Positions 1 to 8,834 of a stretch of 64,000 bases of DNA are shown here, piece after piece. How positions within the stretch are numbered: the first letter of the stretch is position 1; each line of letters starts with the position of its first letter. Position numbers and translations under genes: made by a program. The notes under the pieces were generated by a model, which worked only from the letters and a program-made list of their open reading frames with translations, ran no database searches and was not told the origin of the DNA. This stretch comes from Acinetobacter sp. NIPH 2100 (GTDB lineage Bacteria > Pseudomonadota > Gammaproteobacteria > Pseudomonadales > Moraxellaceae). The stretch lies in contig NZ_KB850224.1 in the NCBI RefSeq assembly GCF_000369805.1, positions 3,514,460 to 3,578,459 of the forward strand. The letters are read 5' to 3'.

Positions 1-139
1 CTTTTAAACGTGTAATTAAGCCATCAGCCACACGTTTAACAAAATCAGGTGGGGTCTCTGTTGGTGCTGCAAATGCCGCACTTGCAAGCATTGTTGATAA
101 TACGCTTGCTGTTAGAGTTTGTTTCAATAATGTGTTCAC
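1..139 (-). CDS. mlaC: MlaC, phospholipid-binding periplasmic protein (N-terminal part only)
   Basis: Only the first 46 codons lie in the window; the gene runs off the left edge. It starts with GTG at 139, with AGGAG about 6 nt upstream. The visible part is a Sec signal peptide (Lys after the start, a hydrophobic Ala/Ser/Leu core, cleavage near ASAAFA-AP), then a short mature stretch with PPDFVKRVADG. MlaC carries phospholipid between the outer-membrane MlaA complex and the inner-membrane MlaFEDB transporter. The call rests mainly on its position 19 bp after mlaD in the same orientation, as in known mla operons, plus the signal peptide. Confidence 0.85.
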   Translation of the reverse strand, partial: MNTLLKQTLTASVLSTMLASAAFAAPTETPPDFVKRVADGLITRLK

Positions 140-158
140 TTCAATCTCCTAACCTGAA

Positions 159-836
159 TTACTCAACAAAAGAAGGTTCTGCTTCTGCCGTAGCTGGCTG
201 AGAAGCAGGACTCTCTGCAGAGGTTGAGCTCGATGTGGCTTTACCCGCACCACCAGTAATAAACTTACTGATTAAATCTTCTAAATCCATTGTACCTTGG
301 GTATTTGAAACGACGTCACCACGTTTAAGGTAATTCACACCACCACCTGGAACAACTTTCAAATATTTCTCACCCAAAAGACCATTGGTTGCAACCATTA
401 TATAAGCATCTTCATCCAAACTTGTGATGGATGTCATGTTACTGATAAGTTGCTGTTCCATTTCTTTTTGTTTCGCAGTATCAGCCTGTTGATAATCAGA
501 GCTATAGCGCAATTCTTCAAGCGCATTCTTTTGCACTTCTTTGAGTTGCTCAGGACTAAAGCTGGTTAATTTACCATCCAGATCAAATTTAACGGTTGCT
601 AAACGCGTTACAGGATCCAGCGTGATTGATTCAACACGGCCAATGGTCACACCACTCATGGTCACTTTCGCACGCGACTTTAAACCATTTACGTTATCAA
701 ACTGCGCTGTCATGCTGTAGCTATCACGTAAATTCGTACCGACTAAACCACTAACTTTCATTGCAAGAAAAAATAGAGCGATACCGAAGATAATGACAAA
801 AATACCTACGGCCAGCTCACTAGTACGTGATTTCAT
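159..836 (-). CDS. mlaD: MlaD, MCE-domain subunit of the phospholipid ABC transporter
   Basis: 225 residues. One N-terminal transmembrane helix (about 8-30) is followed by an MCE domain that starts near residue 40 with the typical FDNVNGLKSRAKVTMSGVTIG stretch and continues after an insert (about 88-133) to the GLLGEKYLKVVPGG strand. A Ser/Ala-rich tail closes the protein. MlaD forms a hexameric ring in the inner membrane that holds lipid between MlaE and MlaC. Its ATG overlaps the mlaE stop by one base (TAATG), so translation is probably coupled. The protein is about 40 residues longer than E. coli MlaD; the helical insert inside the MCE fold and the tail account for that. Confidence 0.93.
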   Translation of the reverse strand: MKSRTSELAVGIFVIIFGIALFFLAMKVSGLVGTNLRDSYSMTAQFDNVNGLKSRAKVTMSGVTIGRVESITLDPVTRLATVKFDLDGKLTSFSPEQLKEVQKNALEELRYSSDYQQADTAKQKEMEQQLISNMTSITSLDEDAYIMVATNGLLGEKYLKVVPGGGVNYLKRGDVVSNTQGTMDLEDLISKFITGGAGKATSSSTSAESPASQPATAEAEPSFVE

Positions 837-1615
837 TAAATCCCTCCGAACATGACCGCAGTCAACACGAAATCAAAACCTAATACACAAAGTGAAGAAT
901 ATACGACCGTTCTCGTCATCGAAGTCGCAATACCTTCTGGCGTCGGATCACAAGCATAACCTTGATATACCGCTACCCATGTACAAATTAAAGCAAATAC
1001 AATGCTTTTGATAATGGTGCCATTAAAGATGTCATGCCAGAATTGTACGCTGCTTTGCATACCACTCCAAAATGACCCTTCATCCGCCCCTAAAAAATCA
1101 ACGCCAACCAGTTTGCCGCCAATAATACCAATGGTTGCAAAAATCACGGTGAGCATTGGCAGGCTGACAATACCAGCCCATAAACGCGGGGCCACAATTT
1201 GGCGAAGTGGATCAACACCAATCATTTCCATACTGGCAAGTTGTTCACTCTGTTTCATGGAACCAATTTCAGCAGTTAAGGCTGAACCTGCTCGCCCAGC
1301 AAATAACAGGGCAGCAACCACAGATGCAAGTTCACGCAATAAGGTGAGTGAAATTGCGGTACCTAGCATTGCCTCACTACCAAAAGTGACCAGAATGCTA
1401 TACATCTGCAAACCAAGAACAGCACCAATGAACAGGCCTGAAACAGCAATAATCAGCAGGGACATCACCCCGACACGATACATTTGATACACAAAACGCT
1501 GAAATCCGCCTTTCGATGGCATGGCAAATAAAACTTGCAAGAGCATCAATGCCGCAGCACCAATCCCCTTTATCCGCTCAATAACGAGTCTACCTAACCA
1601 GGCAATCGCATTCAT
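836..1615 (-). CDS. mlaE: MlaE, permease of the phospholipid ABC transporter
   Basis: 259 residues, the usual MlaE length. It has an N-terminal amphipathic stretch, about five membrane helices and the family core LTLLRELASVVAALLFAGRAGSALTAEIG-type segment around residues 90-120, followed by an EQLASMEMIGVDP coupling segment that contacts the ATPase. MlaE is the integral-membrane permease that passes phospholipids between the bilayer and the MlaD ring. The start codon overlaps the mlaF stop (ATGA), giving an operon read mlaF-mlaE-mlaD-mlaC. Confidence 0.95.
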   Translation of the reverse strand: MNAIAWLGRLVIERIKGIGAAALMLLQVLFAMPSKGGFQRFVYQMYRVGVMSLLIIAVSGLFIGAVLGLQMYSILVTFGSEAMLGTAISLTLLRELASVVAALLFAGRAGSALTAEIGSMKQSEQLASMEMIGVDPLRQIVAPRLWAGIVSLPMLTVIFATIGIIGGKLVGVDFLGADEGSFWSGMQSSVQFWHDIFNGTIIKSIVFALICTWVAVYQGYACDPTPEGIATSMTRTVVYSSLCVLGFDFVLTAVMFGGI

Positions 1616-2430
1616 GGACGAACCTCGTTATCTAAATATGCTTGGTGAGTAAATTGATATTCCACAGGGCCTTCAATTGAACCTGTTAAAAACTGACGTA
1701 CAAATGGCGATGCATGATTTTTTAATTGTTCAGGTGAACCTTCACCCTGAATTTTGCCTTCTGCCACCACATAAATATAATCAGCAATCGATAAAGTCTC
1801 AGCAACATCATGCGAGACGATAATCGTGGTTAAATCTAAAGCATCTCGTAAAGAACGGATTAAACGGGTTAAAACGCCCATTACAATTGGATCTTGGCCT
1901 GCAAATGGCTCGTCATACATAATCAGTTCAGGATCTAAGGCAATTGCTCGTGCCAAAGCCACACGACGATTCATCCCGCCTGATAGCTCCGATGGCATTA
2001 ACTGCTCAGCACCACGCAAGCCCACTGATTCAAGTTTTAAGCCAACTAACTCTGCAATAATATGTTCCGGTAATTTGGTATGTGCACGGATTGGAAAAGC
2101 GACATTTTCATACGTCGACATATCAGTAAATAATGCACCACTCTGGAAGAGCATTCCCATACGCGCACGTGCAGCGAATAATTCTTGACGCGACATTGTC
2201 GCAATATTTTTACCGTCGAGCAGCACTTCACCGTGATCAGGCACCAATTGCCCACCGATCAAACGTAATAAAGTCGTCTTACCCGTACCGGACGGTCCCA
2301 TAATTGCAGTAATTTGACCACGTCGAATTTTAAGACTGATATCGTCATAAATGACGCGTTCTCCTCGATTAAAGCTCAAGTTTTTAACTTCAATTAAGGC
2401 TTCTGTATCGAGAGGAGATTTGTTATTCAT
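1612..2430 (-). CDS. mlaF: MlaF, ATPase of the phospholipid ABC transporter
   Basis: 272 residues from the ATG at 2430; a GTG at 2448 would add six residues, but AGGA lies about 10 nt before the ATG and a TATAGT -10 element at 2464-2469 would leave the GTG almost leaderless. Walker A GPSGTGKT is at 45-52, the ABC signature LSGGM at 149-153 and Walker B LIMYDE at 169-174, followed by a Q-containing D-loop (AGQDP) and the switch histidine in IIVSHDV. MlaF powers the MlaFEDB complex that maintains outer-membrane lipid asymmetry. It is the first gene of the operon. Confidence 0.95.
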   Translation of the reverse strand: MNNKSPLDTEALIEVKNLSFNRGERVIYDDISLKIRRGQITAIMGPSGTGKTTLLRLIGGQLVPDHGEVLLDGKNIATMSRQELFAARARMGMLFQSGALFTDMSTYENVAFPIRAHTKLPEHIIAELVGLKLESVGLRGAEQLMPSELSGGMNRRVALARAIALDPELIMYDEPFAGQDPIVMGVLTRLIRSLRDALDLTTIIVSHDVAETLSIADYIYVVAEGKIQGEGSPEQLKNHASPFVRQFLTGSIEGPVEYQFTHQAYLDNEVRP

Positions 2431-2523
2431 AATGGCATATTCCTGCACTTTTTATGCACGCATACTATACACTGAAAGATTAAACGCTTGTTTTTATTTT
2501 GATAAAGGATGTATCAAGAGTAT

Positions 2524-2736
2524 TTAATTTATGTAGTTATTCTTTGAAACAACTTGGCTGGTCGTTTGATGAGAATTGACATTAAAAGAATCAGAATGGT
2601 TGGTATCAAAAAGCGCATAAGCGAAAAATAAGCCATTACATAGCATCAAAATGACGAATAGACACGGCAGCCCTTCACTACACATGAATGACCATATTTG
2701 ACTCAGAAGACTGTTATTTTGCTTAACGCTATTCAT
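2524..2736 (-). CDS. Small single-span membrane protein, unknown
   Basis: 70 residues with one clear hydrophobic segment (about 22-43, PCLFVILMLCNGLFFAYALF) and a polar Ser/Asn/Thr-rich C-terminal tail. The ATG at 2736 has only a weak upstream purine run (AAGAAATG). It lies between the helicase terminator and the mlaF promoter region. I do not recognise a family. The clean membrane segment favours a real gene, but the length and weak ribosome site leave doubt. Confidence 0.4.
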   Translation of the reverse strand: MNSVKQNNSLLSQIWSFMCSEGLPCLFVILMLCNGLFFAYALFDTNHSDSFNVNSHQTTSQVVSKNNYIN

Positions 2737-2793
2737 TTCTTATATAAAATTTGAATTAGTACACATTTTTTACATTTTACATGACTAACAGAA

Positions 2794-2820
2794 AATAAAA
2801 AAGCCAGTTTTTCAACTGGC
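2794..2820 (-). terminator. Rho-independent terminator of the helicase gene
   Basis: On the minus strand GCCAGTT and AACTGGC (2803-2809 / 2814-2820) form a stem with a 4-nt loop followed directly by a run of T. It lies 27 bp past the helicase stop. Confidence 0.8.
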
Positions 2821-2846
2821 TTCTTCTTTTTATCGGTTTTTAACGA

Positions 2847-4766
2847 TTAAAAATCGTTTTTGCGACGACGGTCACCAAAACCACCTTCACGTTGTGGACG
2901 ATCACCAAAATCACGCTTTGGACGATCTTCACCACCGAAACTACGCTTTGGACGGTCTTCACCACCGAAACTGCGTTTTGGACGATCTTCGCCACCGAAG
3001 CTACGTTTTGGACGATCACCAAAACCACCTTCACGTTGAGCAGGACGATCACCAAAATCACGCTTTGGACGGTCGCCGAAGCTACCTTCACGACGTGGTT
3101 TGTAATCTACACGGTTACCACGGTTGTCATCATTCGAGTCAAAACGCGGTTTATCGTTGAAACCACCTTCACGACGTGGGCGATCAGAATTGAACTCGCG
3201 ACGTGGACGGTCTTCACCACCAAAGCTGCGCTTTGGACGATCTTCAAAACCACCTTCACGGCGTGGACGGTCTGAATTAAATTCGCGACGTGGACGATCT
3301 TCACCACCGAAACTACGCTTTGGACGGTCTTCAAAACCACCTTCGCGACGCGGACGATCTGAGTTGAACTCACGACGTGGACGATCTTCACCACCAAATG
3401 ATGGACGTTCGCCACGAGGCTTGTCATCGAAGCTACGACGTGGACGGTCATCACCACCTTCACGACGTTTGAAGCTGCTTTCACCTTCAAAACGACGACC
3501 ACCACCGAAACCGCCACGACCGCCATCACGGCCGCCACGACCACGACCACCGCCATCACGGCCACGACCACCACCATCACGACCTGAACGAGCAGGAGGT
3601 GGAGATGGCTCTAAACCTTCGATTTCAGATACATTTAAACGTGCATCTAAATAATCTTCTAAAGCACGGATTTTGCCACGCTCACGGTAAGTCGCTAAAG
3701 TAACGGCTTGACCTGTACGACCCGCACGACCTGTACGGCCAATACGGTGTACATAGTCTTCATTTTTCATCGGCAAACCGAAGTTGATTACGTGTGAAAT
3801 TGTTGGTACGTCTAAACCACGTGCTGCAACGTCAGTCGCAACCAAGATTTTTGCACGACCTTCACGAATGCTACGTAAACGGCGGTTACGAACGGTTTGT
3901 GGCATCGCACCATGCAATGCAACAACTGAGTGACCAGCTTCAGCCAACTCTTCAGCAAGCATATCTGTATCTTCTTGCGTGCTTGCGAATACAACAGCTT
4001 GATCTACTGATTCGTCAGATAACCAATGCGTAAGTAATTTTTTCTTGTGTTCAAAACCGTCTGTCCAATGCAATGTTTGCGTTACATCAGTATTGGTGCT
4101 ATGACCAGTTTCGATTGCAATACGTTGTGGATCATTCATCATGCGTTCAGCAAGACGAATAATACGATCCGCAAATGTTGCAGAGAACATTAATGTTTGT
4201 TTACGATTTCCAGCTAATTCACCAATTGCTTCTAGATCTTCAGAGAAACCTAGATCAAGCATACGGTCTGCTTCATCAACAATTAATGATTCAACTTTAT
4301 CAAGTTTAATTTGACGACGGTTTACAAGGTCAAGTAAACGACCTGGTGTCGCAACGACAACTTGTGCACCTTTAAGCTGTTGAATCTGCTTACCAAAAGG
4401 CATACCGCCCATAATTGCAGCAACACGAACACCTTTCATGTGACGTACAAATGCAATCGCGTCTTGGCTTACTTGTTGAGCCAATTCACGTGTAGGAGAA
4501 ATAACTAAAATAGTCGGCTGAGTTACCGCTTTCATACGGTCTTTAAAAGAAACGAATGCTTCTTCGCCTGCTAATGCATTTAACGTTGGAAGTAAAAATG
4601 CAGCTGTTTTACCTGAACCAGTTTGGCTCGAAACTAATAAATCTTTCCCTTCTAACGCAGCGGGAATCGCTTGTTCTTGCACAGGAGTTGGAGTGGTAAA
4701 ACCTAAACCTTCAAGCGCTTGTTGTAAGGTTTCGTGTAAAGAAAATTCGGCAAAAGTTTTGCTCAT
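2847..4766 (-). CDS. DEAD-box ATP-dependent RNA helicase with Arg/Gly-rich repeat tail (RhlE-like)
   Basis: 639 residues from the ATG at 4766; a GTG four codons earlier falls inside a hairpin and has no ribosome site. The core shows a Q motif (about 6-32), motif I SQTGSGKT (47-54), PTREL (91-95), PGRLLD (141-146), DEAD (164-167), SAT (195-197) and HRIGRTGRAGRTG near 340. This is an RhlE/CsdA-type helicase that unwinds structured RNA for ribosome assembly or decay. From about residue 393 the protein is a basic, disordered tail of RGGRDGGRGG and DRPRRE/DRPKRS repeats, likely an RNA-binding and phase-separating region. A long structured leader precedes it, which suggests cold or autogenous control. 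Confidence 0.9.
   Translation of the reverse strand: MSKTFAEFSLHETLQQALEGLGFTTPTPVQEQAIPAALEGKDLLVSSQTGSGKTAAFLLPTLNALAGEEAFVSFKDRMKAVTQPTILVISPTRELAQQVSQDAIAFVRHMKGVRVAAIMGGMPFGKQIQQLKGAQVVVATPGRLLDLVNRRQIKLDKVESLIVDEADRMLDLGFSEDLEAIGELAGNRKQTLMFSATFADRIIRLAERMMNDPQRIAIETGHSTNTDVTQTLHWTDGFEHKKKLLTHWLSDESVDQAVVFASTQEDTDMLAEELAEAGHSVVALHGAMPQTVRNRRLRSIREGRAKILVATDVAARGLDVPTISHVINFGLPMKNEDYVHRIGRTGRAGRTGQAVTLATYRERGKIRALEDYLDARLNVSEIEGLEPSPPPARSGRDGGGRGRDGGGRGRGGRDGGRGGFGGGRRFEGESSFKRREGGDDRPRRSFDDKPRGERPSFGGEDRPRREFNSDRPRREGGFEDRPKRSFGGEDRPRREFNSDRPRREGGFEDRPKRSFGGEDRPRREFNSDRPRREGGFNDKPRFDSNDDNRGNRVDYKPRREGSFGDRPKRDFGDRPAQREGGFGDRPKRSFGGEDRPKRSFGGEDRPKRSFGGEDRPKRDFGDRPQREGGFGDRRRKNDF
2921..3010. 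repeat. Three 30-bp tandem repeats in the helicase tail
   Basis: Three near-identical 30-bp units (2921-2950, 2951-2980, 2981-3010) encode the decapeptide FGGEDRPKRS in series near the C-terminus of the helicase. Being a multiple of three, unit number can change without a frameshift. Confidence 0.85.
3163..3423. repeat. Three 87-bp tandem repeats in the helicase tail
   Basis: Units begin at 3163, 3250 and 3337, exactly 87 bp (29 codons) apart, and encode a module with FGGEDRPRREFNSDRPRRE followed by GGFEDRPKRS. Differences between units are mostly at third positions, so the repeats are kept at the protein level. Confidence 0.85.
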
Positions 4767-5037
4767 AGAGAGTTTCACCCTAATGGGTGCTCCATTTTAA
4801 TAAATACAAAAAAATAGACATCGGCAACAAGCGGCAAAGCGACTCAAGCTGAAAAATATATGAAGTTCAGCGGCGATCCGAATAACGACGATGTGGACTA
4901 AACGCACGCTTGATTACTGCTTCAACCTGAAGAATCGCTAAGCGATTTGGGCGCAAGATGTGGTCCTCTCTACGGACAGCGTGCGCTAATATGAATAGAA
5001 CTGAATGTTCAGGTAATGAACTGGAATTTAAGTGCGT
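4767..5037 (-). promoter_or_regulatory. Long structured 5' leader of the DEAD-box helicase mRNA
   Basis: About 270 nt lie between a probable promoter and the ATG. On the minus strand the leader can form several hairpins: GTCC/GGAC enclosed by GCGC/GCGC (about 4949-4992), a perfect AATCGC-TTA-GCGATT stem (4933-4947), and CACCC-ATTA-GGGTG ending about 12 nt before the ATG. The last one sits where it could mask the start region. Long structured leaders are known for cold-shock RNA helicases such as csdA/deaD; a role here is inferred. Confidence 0.55.
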
Positions 5038-5043
5038 GGGCGG

Positions 5044-5071
5044 ATTATAGCAGAATAATTTTAAAAGTCAC
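5044..5071 (-). promoter_or_regulatory. Probable sigma70 promoter of the helicase gene
   Basis: A perfect TATAAT (5049 down to 5044) is preceded, 16 nt upstream, by GTGACT, which matches four positions of the -35 consensus. Transcription would start near 5037. Confidence 0.6.
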
Positions 5072-5265
5072 CTTTTTTAATAGGTTTTTCTATTGCGTCA
5101 CCTTTATTATTTGTATCCAGACGATAATAGCTGCCTCAAAACAACTTATTTAAGACCACTTTTCTTTAAATATAAACATAATTATCAGCAAGTTAAAATC
5201 CCATTAAACTTCATCTTTTTTAATTCTCTTATTCCATGGTTAAACTGAGATTTATAAGACCATTG
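5050..5265. other. Gene-free stretch upstream of the helicase promoter
   Basis: AT-rich sequence between the end of the P-loop kinase gene and the helicase promoter. Apart from the -35 region described separately I see no hairpin terminator, repeat or open frame of note. Confidence 0.5.
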
Positions 5266-5814
5266 CTATCCTTTATTCAGACGATCTAATATTTTTTTCA
5301 CATTTGCAGCAACTTGATCAGGAATCTGATTCGTCAAGATCACTTGACATCTCAAGCTCGAATAAAGCTTAAATCTCTGTCTAATCTTTAATTCTTCTTT
5401 TGTTAGAACAGGATTCAGGTAAGCTCGACTCATCTGCCTTACTACAATTTCTTGAACACATTTTTCCAAGACCAATGAAGGCAGCATTAAAAAAGTAAAG
5501 ATATGGTTTTCTATTTCATCTTTGATTTTTATATAGTCTTGATCAGTATCATCGGGATAGGTCATAAATCCAGAGGAACACACAATGATCATTATTTTAT
5601 TCAAATCGTATTTTCTTTGAAGCTGCATAAAAAGCTGAATATTACGCACTGCATATTTTTTATAACCATTTTGAATAATATACTGAGCAATATCACCTTC
5701 CCTCTGCATAAAATATTCATCTAAATCATAATAATCAAAGCCAAACTGTGCCGAGAGTATCTTGGCTGTGGTTGTCTTACCAGCACCACCTGGACCAATA
5801 AAATAAATGAGCAA
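5266..5814 (-). CDS. P-loop nucleoside/shikimate kinase-like protein
   Basis: 182 residues from a TTG at 5814 with AAGG 9 nt upstream. The N-terminus is a Walker A loop, GPGGAGKTTT (7-16), followed by an FDYYDLDEYF segment whose acidic residues sit where shikimate and adenylate-type kinases bind substrate. A conserved lid-like stretch RQMSRAYLNPVL with basic residues follows near 125. This fits an AAA_33/shikimate kinase-like small-molecule kinase, but the substrate cannot be read from the sequence. It lies downstream of suhB beyond a terminator. Shikimate kinase itself is unlikely to be this gene. Confidence 0.7.
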   Translation of the reverse strand: MLIYFIGPGGAGKTTTAKILSAQFGFDYYDLDEYFMQREGDIAQYIIQNGYKKYAVRNIQLFMQLQRKYDLNKIMIIVCSSGFMTYPDDTDQDYIKIKDEIENHIFTFLMLPSLVLEKCVQEIVVRQMSRAYLNPVLTKEELKIRQRFKLYSSLRCQVILTNQIPDQVAANVKKILDRLNKG

Positions 5815-5843
5815 TTGATTTTACCTTATTCCTAATGACGCAT

Positions 5844-5874
5844 AAAAAAGCCCTCAGATATTGAGGGCTTTTTT
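5844..5874 (-). terminator. Terminator downstream of suhB
   Basis: AAAAAAGCCCTCA (5844-5856) and TGAGGGCTTTTTT (5862-5874) form a perfect 13-bp stem around a 5-nt loop, with T tracts on both strands. It lies 12 bp after the suhB stop. Confidence 0.9.
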
Positions 5875-5886
5875 AAAATCTACAAA

Positions 5887-6717
5887 TTATTTTACAGCAT
5901 CGCCCCAAGCAGGAACAACTGTTTGCATCAATGGCTTTAACATCTTAAGTGAACTTGCAATCACCTGACCATTATCAAATGAATCATTGCCACCACGAGC
6001 ATCAACAACCACACCACCCGCTTCTTTCACAATCAACTCACCCGCAGCGATATCCCACGGTTTTAAGCCAAGCTCAAAGAAACCATCAAAACGGCCCGCA
6101 GCAACATAAGCCAAATCTAACGCAGCAGAACCGCCACGACGAATTTGTGCACCAGACTTAGTTACAGCCAATAATGAAGCGAAATGCTGTTCTGCATAAG
6201 AAACAATTTCACCATTACGCTTGGCACGGTATGGATGTCCTACTGCAAGGAATGTACTTTCCAAGCTTTCTTTGACATTAACACGGATACGGCGTTGATT
6301 CATCACTGCACCACGACCACGGCTTGCAGAGAATAGCTCATCACGCACAGGATCATAGATCACACCGTGTTGAGTTACACCTTTGTGTTGTACAGCGATA
6401 GAAATACAGAAATGTGGCAAACCGTTGATAAAGTTTTGTGTACCATCTAAAGGATCAATCACCCAGCACCAATCTGCATCGTGACCTTTACCTTCTTGCA
6501 TGCCAAACTCTTCACCAAGGAAGCTGTGGTTTTTATAACTTTTGCGGAGGGTATCAATTGTAAGTTGCTCCAAGTAACGATCGACACGCGTTACTGGACC
6601 GTCAATGCCTTTTTCTTCAACTTGCAAATCGAGTTTATGACGATTCTGATGTGCCTTTAAAAGCTCTTGACCAACTGTTTGAGCCGCACGCGCAGCCATA
6701 ACCACCATAGGTTCCAT
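5887..6717 (-). CDS. suhB: Inositol-1-monophosphatase family protein SuhB
   Basis: 276 residues, close to E. coli SuhB. The metal-binding motifs of the family are present: GEEFG (68-72), DPLDGT (88-93) and a C-terminal PWDIAAGELIVKEAGG. These residues bind Mg2+ and hydrolyse the phosphate ester of myo-inositol 1-phosphate and related sugars. In E. coli SuhB also joins the Nus antitermination complex on rRNA transcripts; whether this copy does so is not visible. It is transcribed alone from the palindromic region upstream and ends at a strong terminator. Confidence 0.93.
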   Translation of the reverse strand: MEPMVVMAARAAQTVGQELLKAHQNRHKLDLQVEEKGIDGPVTRVDRYLEQLTIDTLRKSYKNHSFLGEEFGMQEGKGHDADWCWVIDPLDGTQNFINGLPHFCISIAVQHKGVTQHGVIYDPVRDELFSASRGRGAVMNQRRIRVNVKESLESTFLAVGHPYRAKRNGEIVSYAEQHFASLLAVTKSGAQIRRGGSAALDLAYVAAGRFDGFFELGLKPWDIAAGELIVKEAGGVVVDARGGNDSFDNGQVIASSLKMLKPLMQTVVPAWGDAVK

Positions 6718-6762
6718 TGAACACCCACTACAAATTTGAAGATTTTGACAAAGAATAATGCA

Positions 6763-6800
6763 TAAAAGCGCGTATATTCTAGCAAATATAAGCGCTTTTA
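6763..6800. promoter_or_regulatory. 38-bp imperfect palindrome between dxs and suhB
   Basis: TAAAAGCGC (6763-6771) pairs with GCGCTTTTA (6792-6800), and TATAT inside pairs with ATATA, with one mismatch between the two stems. No T tract follows on the minus strand, so it is not a standard terminator for dxs. On the minus strand a TAGAAT that could serve as -10 for suhB lies in the centre, so an operator over the suhB promoter is possible. Confidence 0.5.
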
Positions 6801-6850
6801 GGGGAAAAATGTTGCGAAAAATTATTTTCGCTTTTACATGAGCTTATCGC

Positions 6851-8746
6851 TTAAAACCAAGCTTGCTCAATTGAAGCTAAAATTCCCTGACTGTCTAAAC
6901 CACAATCTTGCAACATCTGTTGATGTGTTGCCTGATGAAGGAAGCTATCTGGTAAACCAATGTTCAACATCGGCTTAAGAATCTTCGCATGTGCCAAGAA
7001 CTCATTCACCGCACTACCCGCACCAGCCATAACCGCATGCTCTTCTACGGTTACAAAGAGTTGAGTCCGAGGCGCCAAATCACGAAGTATTTGTTCGTCA
7101 AGTGGTTTCACGAAGCGCATATTCACGACACGCACACCCATCGCGTGTTTATCCGCCAATTGCTGAGCTGCTTCAATTGATGCTGCAACACGGCTACCAA
7201 AAGCAAGAATACTAATCTGCTGTTCGGCATCCACATTAAATTCTGCAACGATTTCAGCTTTACCAATTTCCATCGCTGTCATCTGTTGTTGAATTTCAAC
7301 ACCTGTACCGACACCACGTGGATAACGTACCGCAGTTGGTCCTTTATAAAGATAAGCTGTATGTAGCATTTGACGACATTCGTTTTCGTCTTTCGGTGCC
7401 ATAATCACCATGTTTGGTACGGTACGCATATACGCATAATCATAAGCACCAGCATGGGTTGGGCCATCTTCACCCACCAAACCAGCTCGATCAATACCAA
7501 ACGTGACATCTAGATTTTGCAAGGCAACATCATGAATTAGTTGATCATAACCACGCTGCAAGAAAGTTGAATAAATCGCAACAACAGGTTTAAGACCTTC
7601 ACACGCCATACCCGCAGCCAAAGTCACCGCATGCTGTTCTGCAATGGCAACATCAAAGAAACGCTCAGGATATTGCTGTGCGAATTGCACCATCCCAGAA
7701 CCTTCACACATCGCAGGTGTAATCGCGAGTAAACGATCATCTTGAGCAGCTTCATCACATAACCATTGCCCAAATACATCTGAATATTTAGGGGGTGATT
7801 TTTTTACTGGCGCAGATGCTGTCGGTGCAATTTTAGTAATCGCATGATAAGTAATCGGATCTGCTTCGGCAGGCGCAAAACCTTTGCCTTTTTTTGTATA
7901 GATATGGACTAAGCGAGGGCCTTTACGCTTTTTTAGTGCATGGAAGACTTGTGCAAGCTGTTCTACATCATGTCCGTCAAATGGACCAAAATAATCAAAA
8001 CCAATTGCTTTAAATAAATTATCTGCTGCGTCGGTTGCCGATTGGTGTAAACGAGAGTTATAGGTCCACTTTGGATGCGGTTGAACATAGGCTTCGCCTT
8101 GTTCATTTACATTCACCAGTTGACCTGTTTCCCAAATTGCCGCCAAGTGTTTTGCAAAACCACCCGTACTGCACGAGATCGACATATCATTATCATTTAA
8201 GACCACGATTAAGTCTGCGTCATGGGCAACCGCATCATTCATTGCTTCAAAAGCCATGCCTGCCGTCATTGCGCCATCGCCAACGATTGCAACGACATCG
8301 CACGGATCTTTTTGATAACGGCGAGCCAAAGCCATGCCCAAACCTGCTGAAATCGCAGTTGAAGAGTGACCAACACCAAAGGTGTCAAACTCAGACTCAT
8401 CACGTGCAGGGAAAGCAGCTAAACCATTTTTACTTCGAATCGTGGTAATACGATCACGACGACCAGTCAGAACTTTATGGGGATAAGCTTGATGACCCAC
8501 ATCCCAGACTAAACGATCATCTGGTGTATTAAAACAATAATGCAGTGCAACTGTTAGTTCGACTACACCTAAATTTGCCCCAAAGTGACCGCCACTTTGT
8601 CCTGCTGCATACAAAATATATTGACGTAACTCATCTGCAACTTGTACAAGTTGGTTTTGCTCGAGTTGACGTAATTGTTGCGGATGGTCAATTCCATCTA
8701 ACAATGGCGTAACAGGGCGTTGAGTTGGAATTTCGGTATACAACAT
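6851..8746 (-). CDS. dxs: 1-deoxy-D-xylulose-5-phosphate synthase
   Basis: 631 residues from the ATG at 8746; the frame extends to a TTG at 8776, but only the shorter form matches the family N-terminus. It is a thiamine diphosphate enzyme that condenses pyruvate and glyceraldehyde 3-phosphate, the first step of the MEP isoprenoid pathway. Visible marks are the N-terminal [15 protein letters not shown] region, the ThDP motif [15 protein letters not shown], and the pyrimidine-binding [18 protein letters not shown] and [17 protein letters not shown] segments. The transketolase C-terminal domain is complete. A promoter lies about 50 nt upstream of the start. Confidence 0.96.
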   Translation of the reverse strand: MLYTEIPTQRPVTPLLDGIDHPQQLRQLEQNQLVQVADELRQYILYAAGQSGGHFGANLGVVELTVALHYCFNTPDDRLVWDVGHQAYPHKVLTGRRDRITTIRSKNGLAAFPARDESEFDTFGVGHSSTAISAGLGMALARRYQKDPCDVVAIVGDGAMTAGMAFEAMNDAVAHDADLIVVLNDNDMSISCSTGGFAKHLAAIWETGQLVNVNEQGEAYVQPHPKWTYNSRLHQSATDAADNLFKAIGFDYFGPFDGHDVEQLAQVFHALKKRKGPRLVHIYTKKGKGFAPAEADPITYHAITKIAPTASAPVKKSPPKYSDVFGQWLCDEAAQDDRLLAITPAMCEGSGMVQFAQQYPERFFDVAIAEQHAVTLAAGMACEGLKPVVAIYSTFLQRGYDQLIHDVALQNLDVTFGIDRAGLVGEDGPTHAGAYDYAYMRTVPNMVIMAPKDENECRQMLHTAYLYKGPTAVRYPRGVGTGVEIQQQMTAMEIGKAEIVAEFNVDAEQQISILAFGSRVAASIEAAQQLADKHAMGVRVVNMRFVKPLDEQILRDLAPRTQLFVTVEEHAVMAGAGSAVNEFLAHAKILKPMLNIGLPDSFLHQATHQQMLQDCGLDSQGILASIEQAWF

Positions 8747-8804
8747 AATGTGGCAAAGCCTTTTTAAGCCTGGCAAGTCCGAAGCTGGGTTTTAAATGGG
8801 GGCA

Positions 8805-8834
8805 ATCATACAATTAAATATGATATACCTTCAA
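8805..8834 (-). promoter_or_regulatory. dxs: Probable sigma70 promoter of dxs
   Basis: On the minus strand TTGAAG (8834-8829) and TATGAT (8810-8805) are separated by 18 nt. The start of transcription would fall near 8798, giving a leader of about 50 nt before the chosen ATG. Confidence 0.5.

Noticed and set aside
1002..1487. 161-codon open frame on the plus strand inside mlaE
   Set aside because: Antisense shadow of a well-supported gene with no ribosome site or family resemblance.
2892..3654. Long open frames on the plus strand and in other minus frames over the helicase tail
   Set aside because: They mirror the Arg/Gly/Pro repeat codons of the helicase and give low-complexity proteins; they have no ribosome sites.
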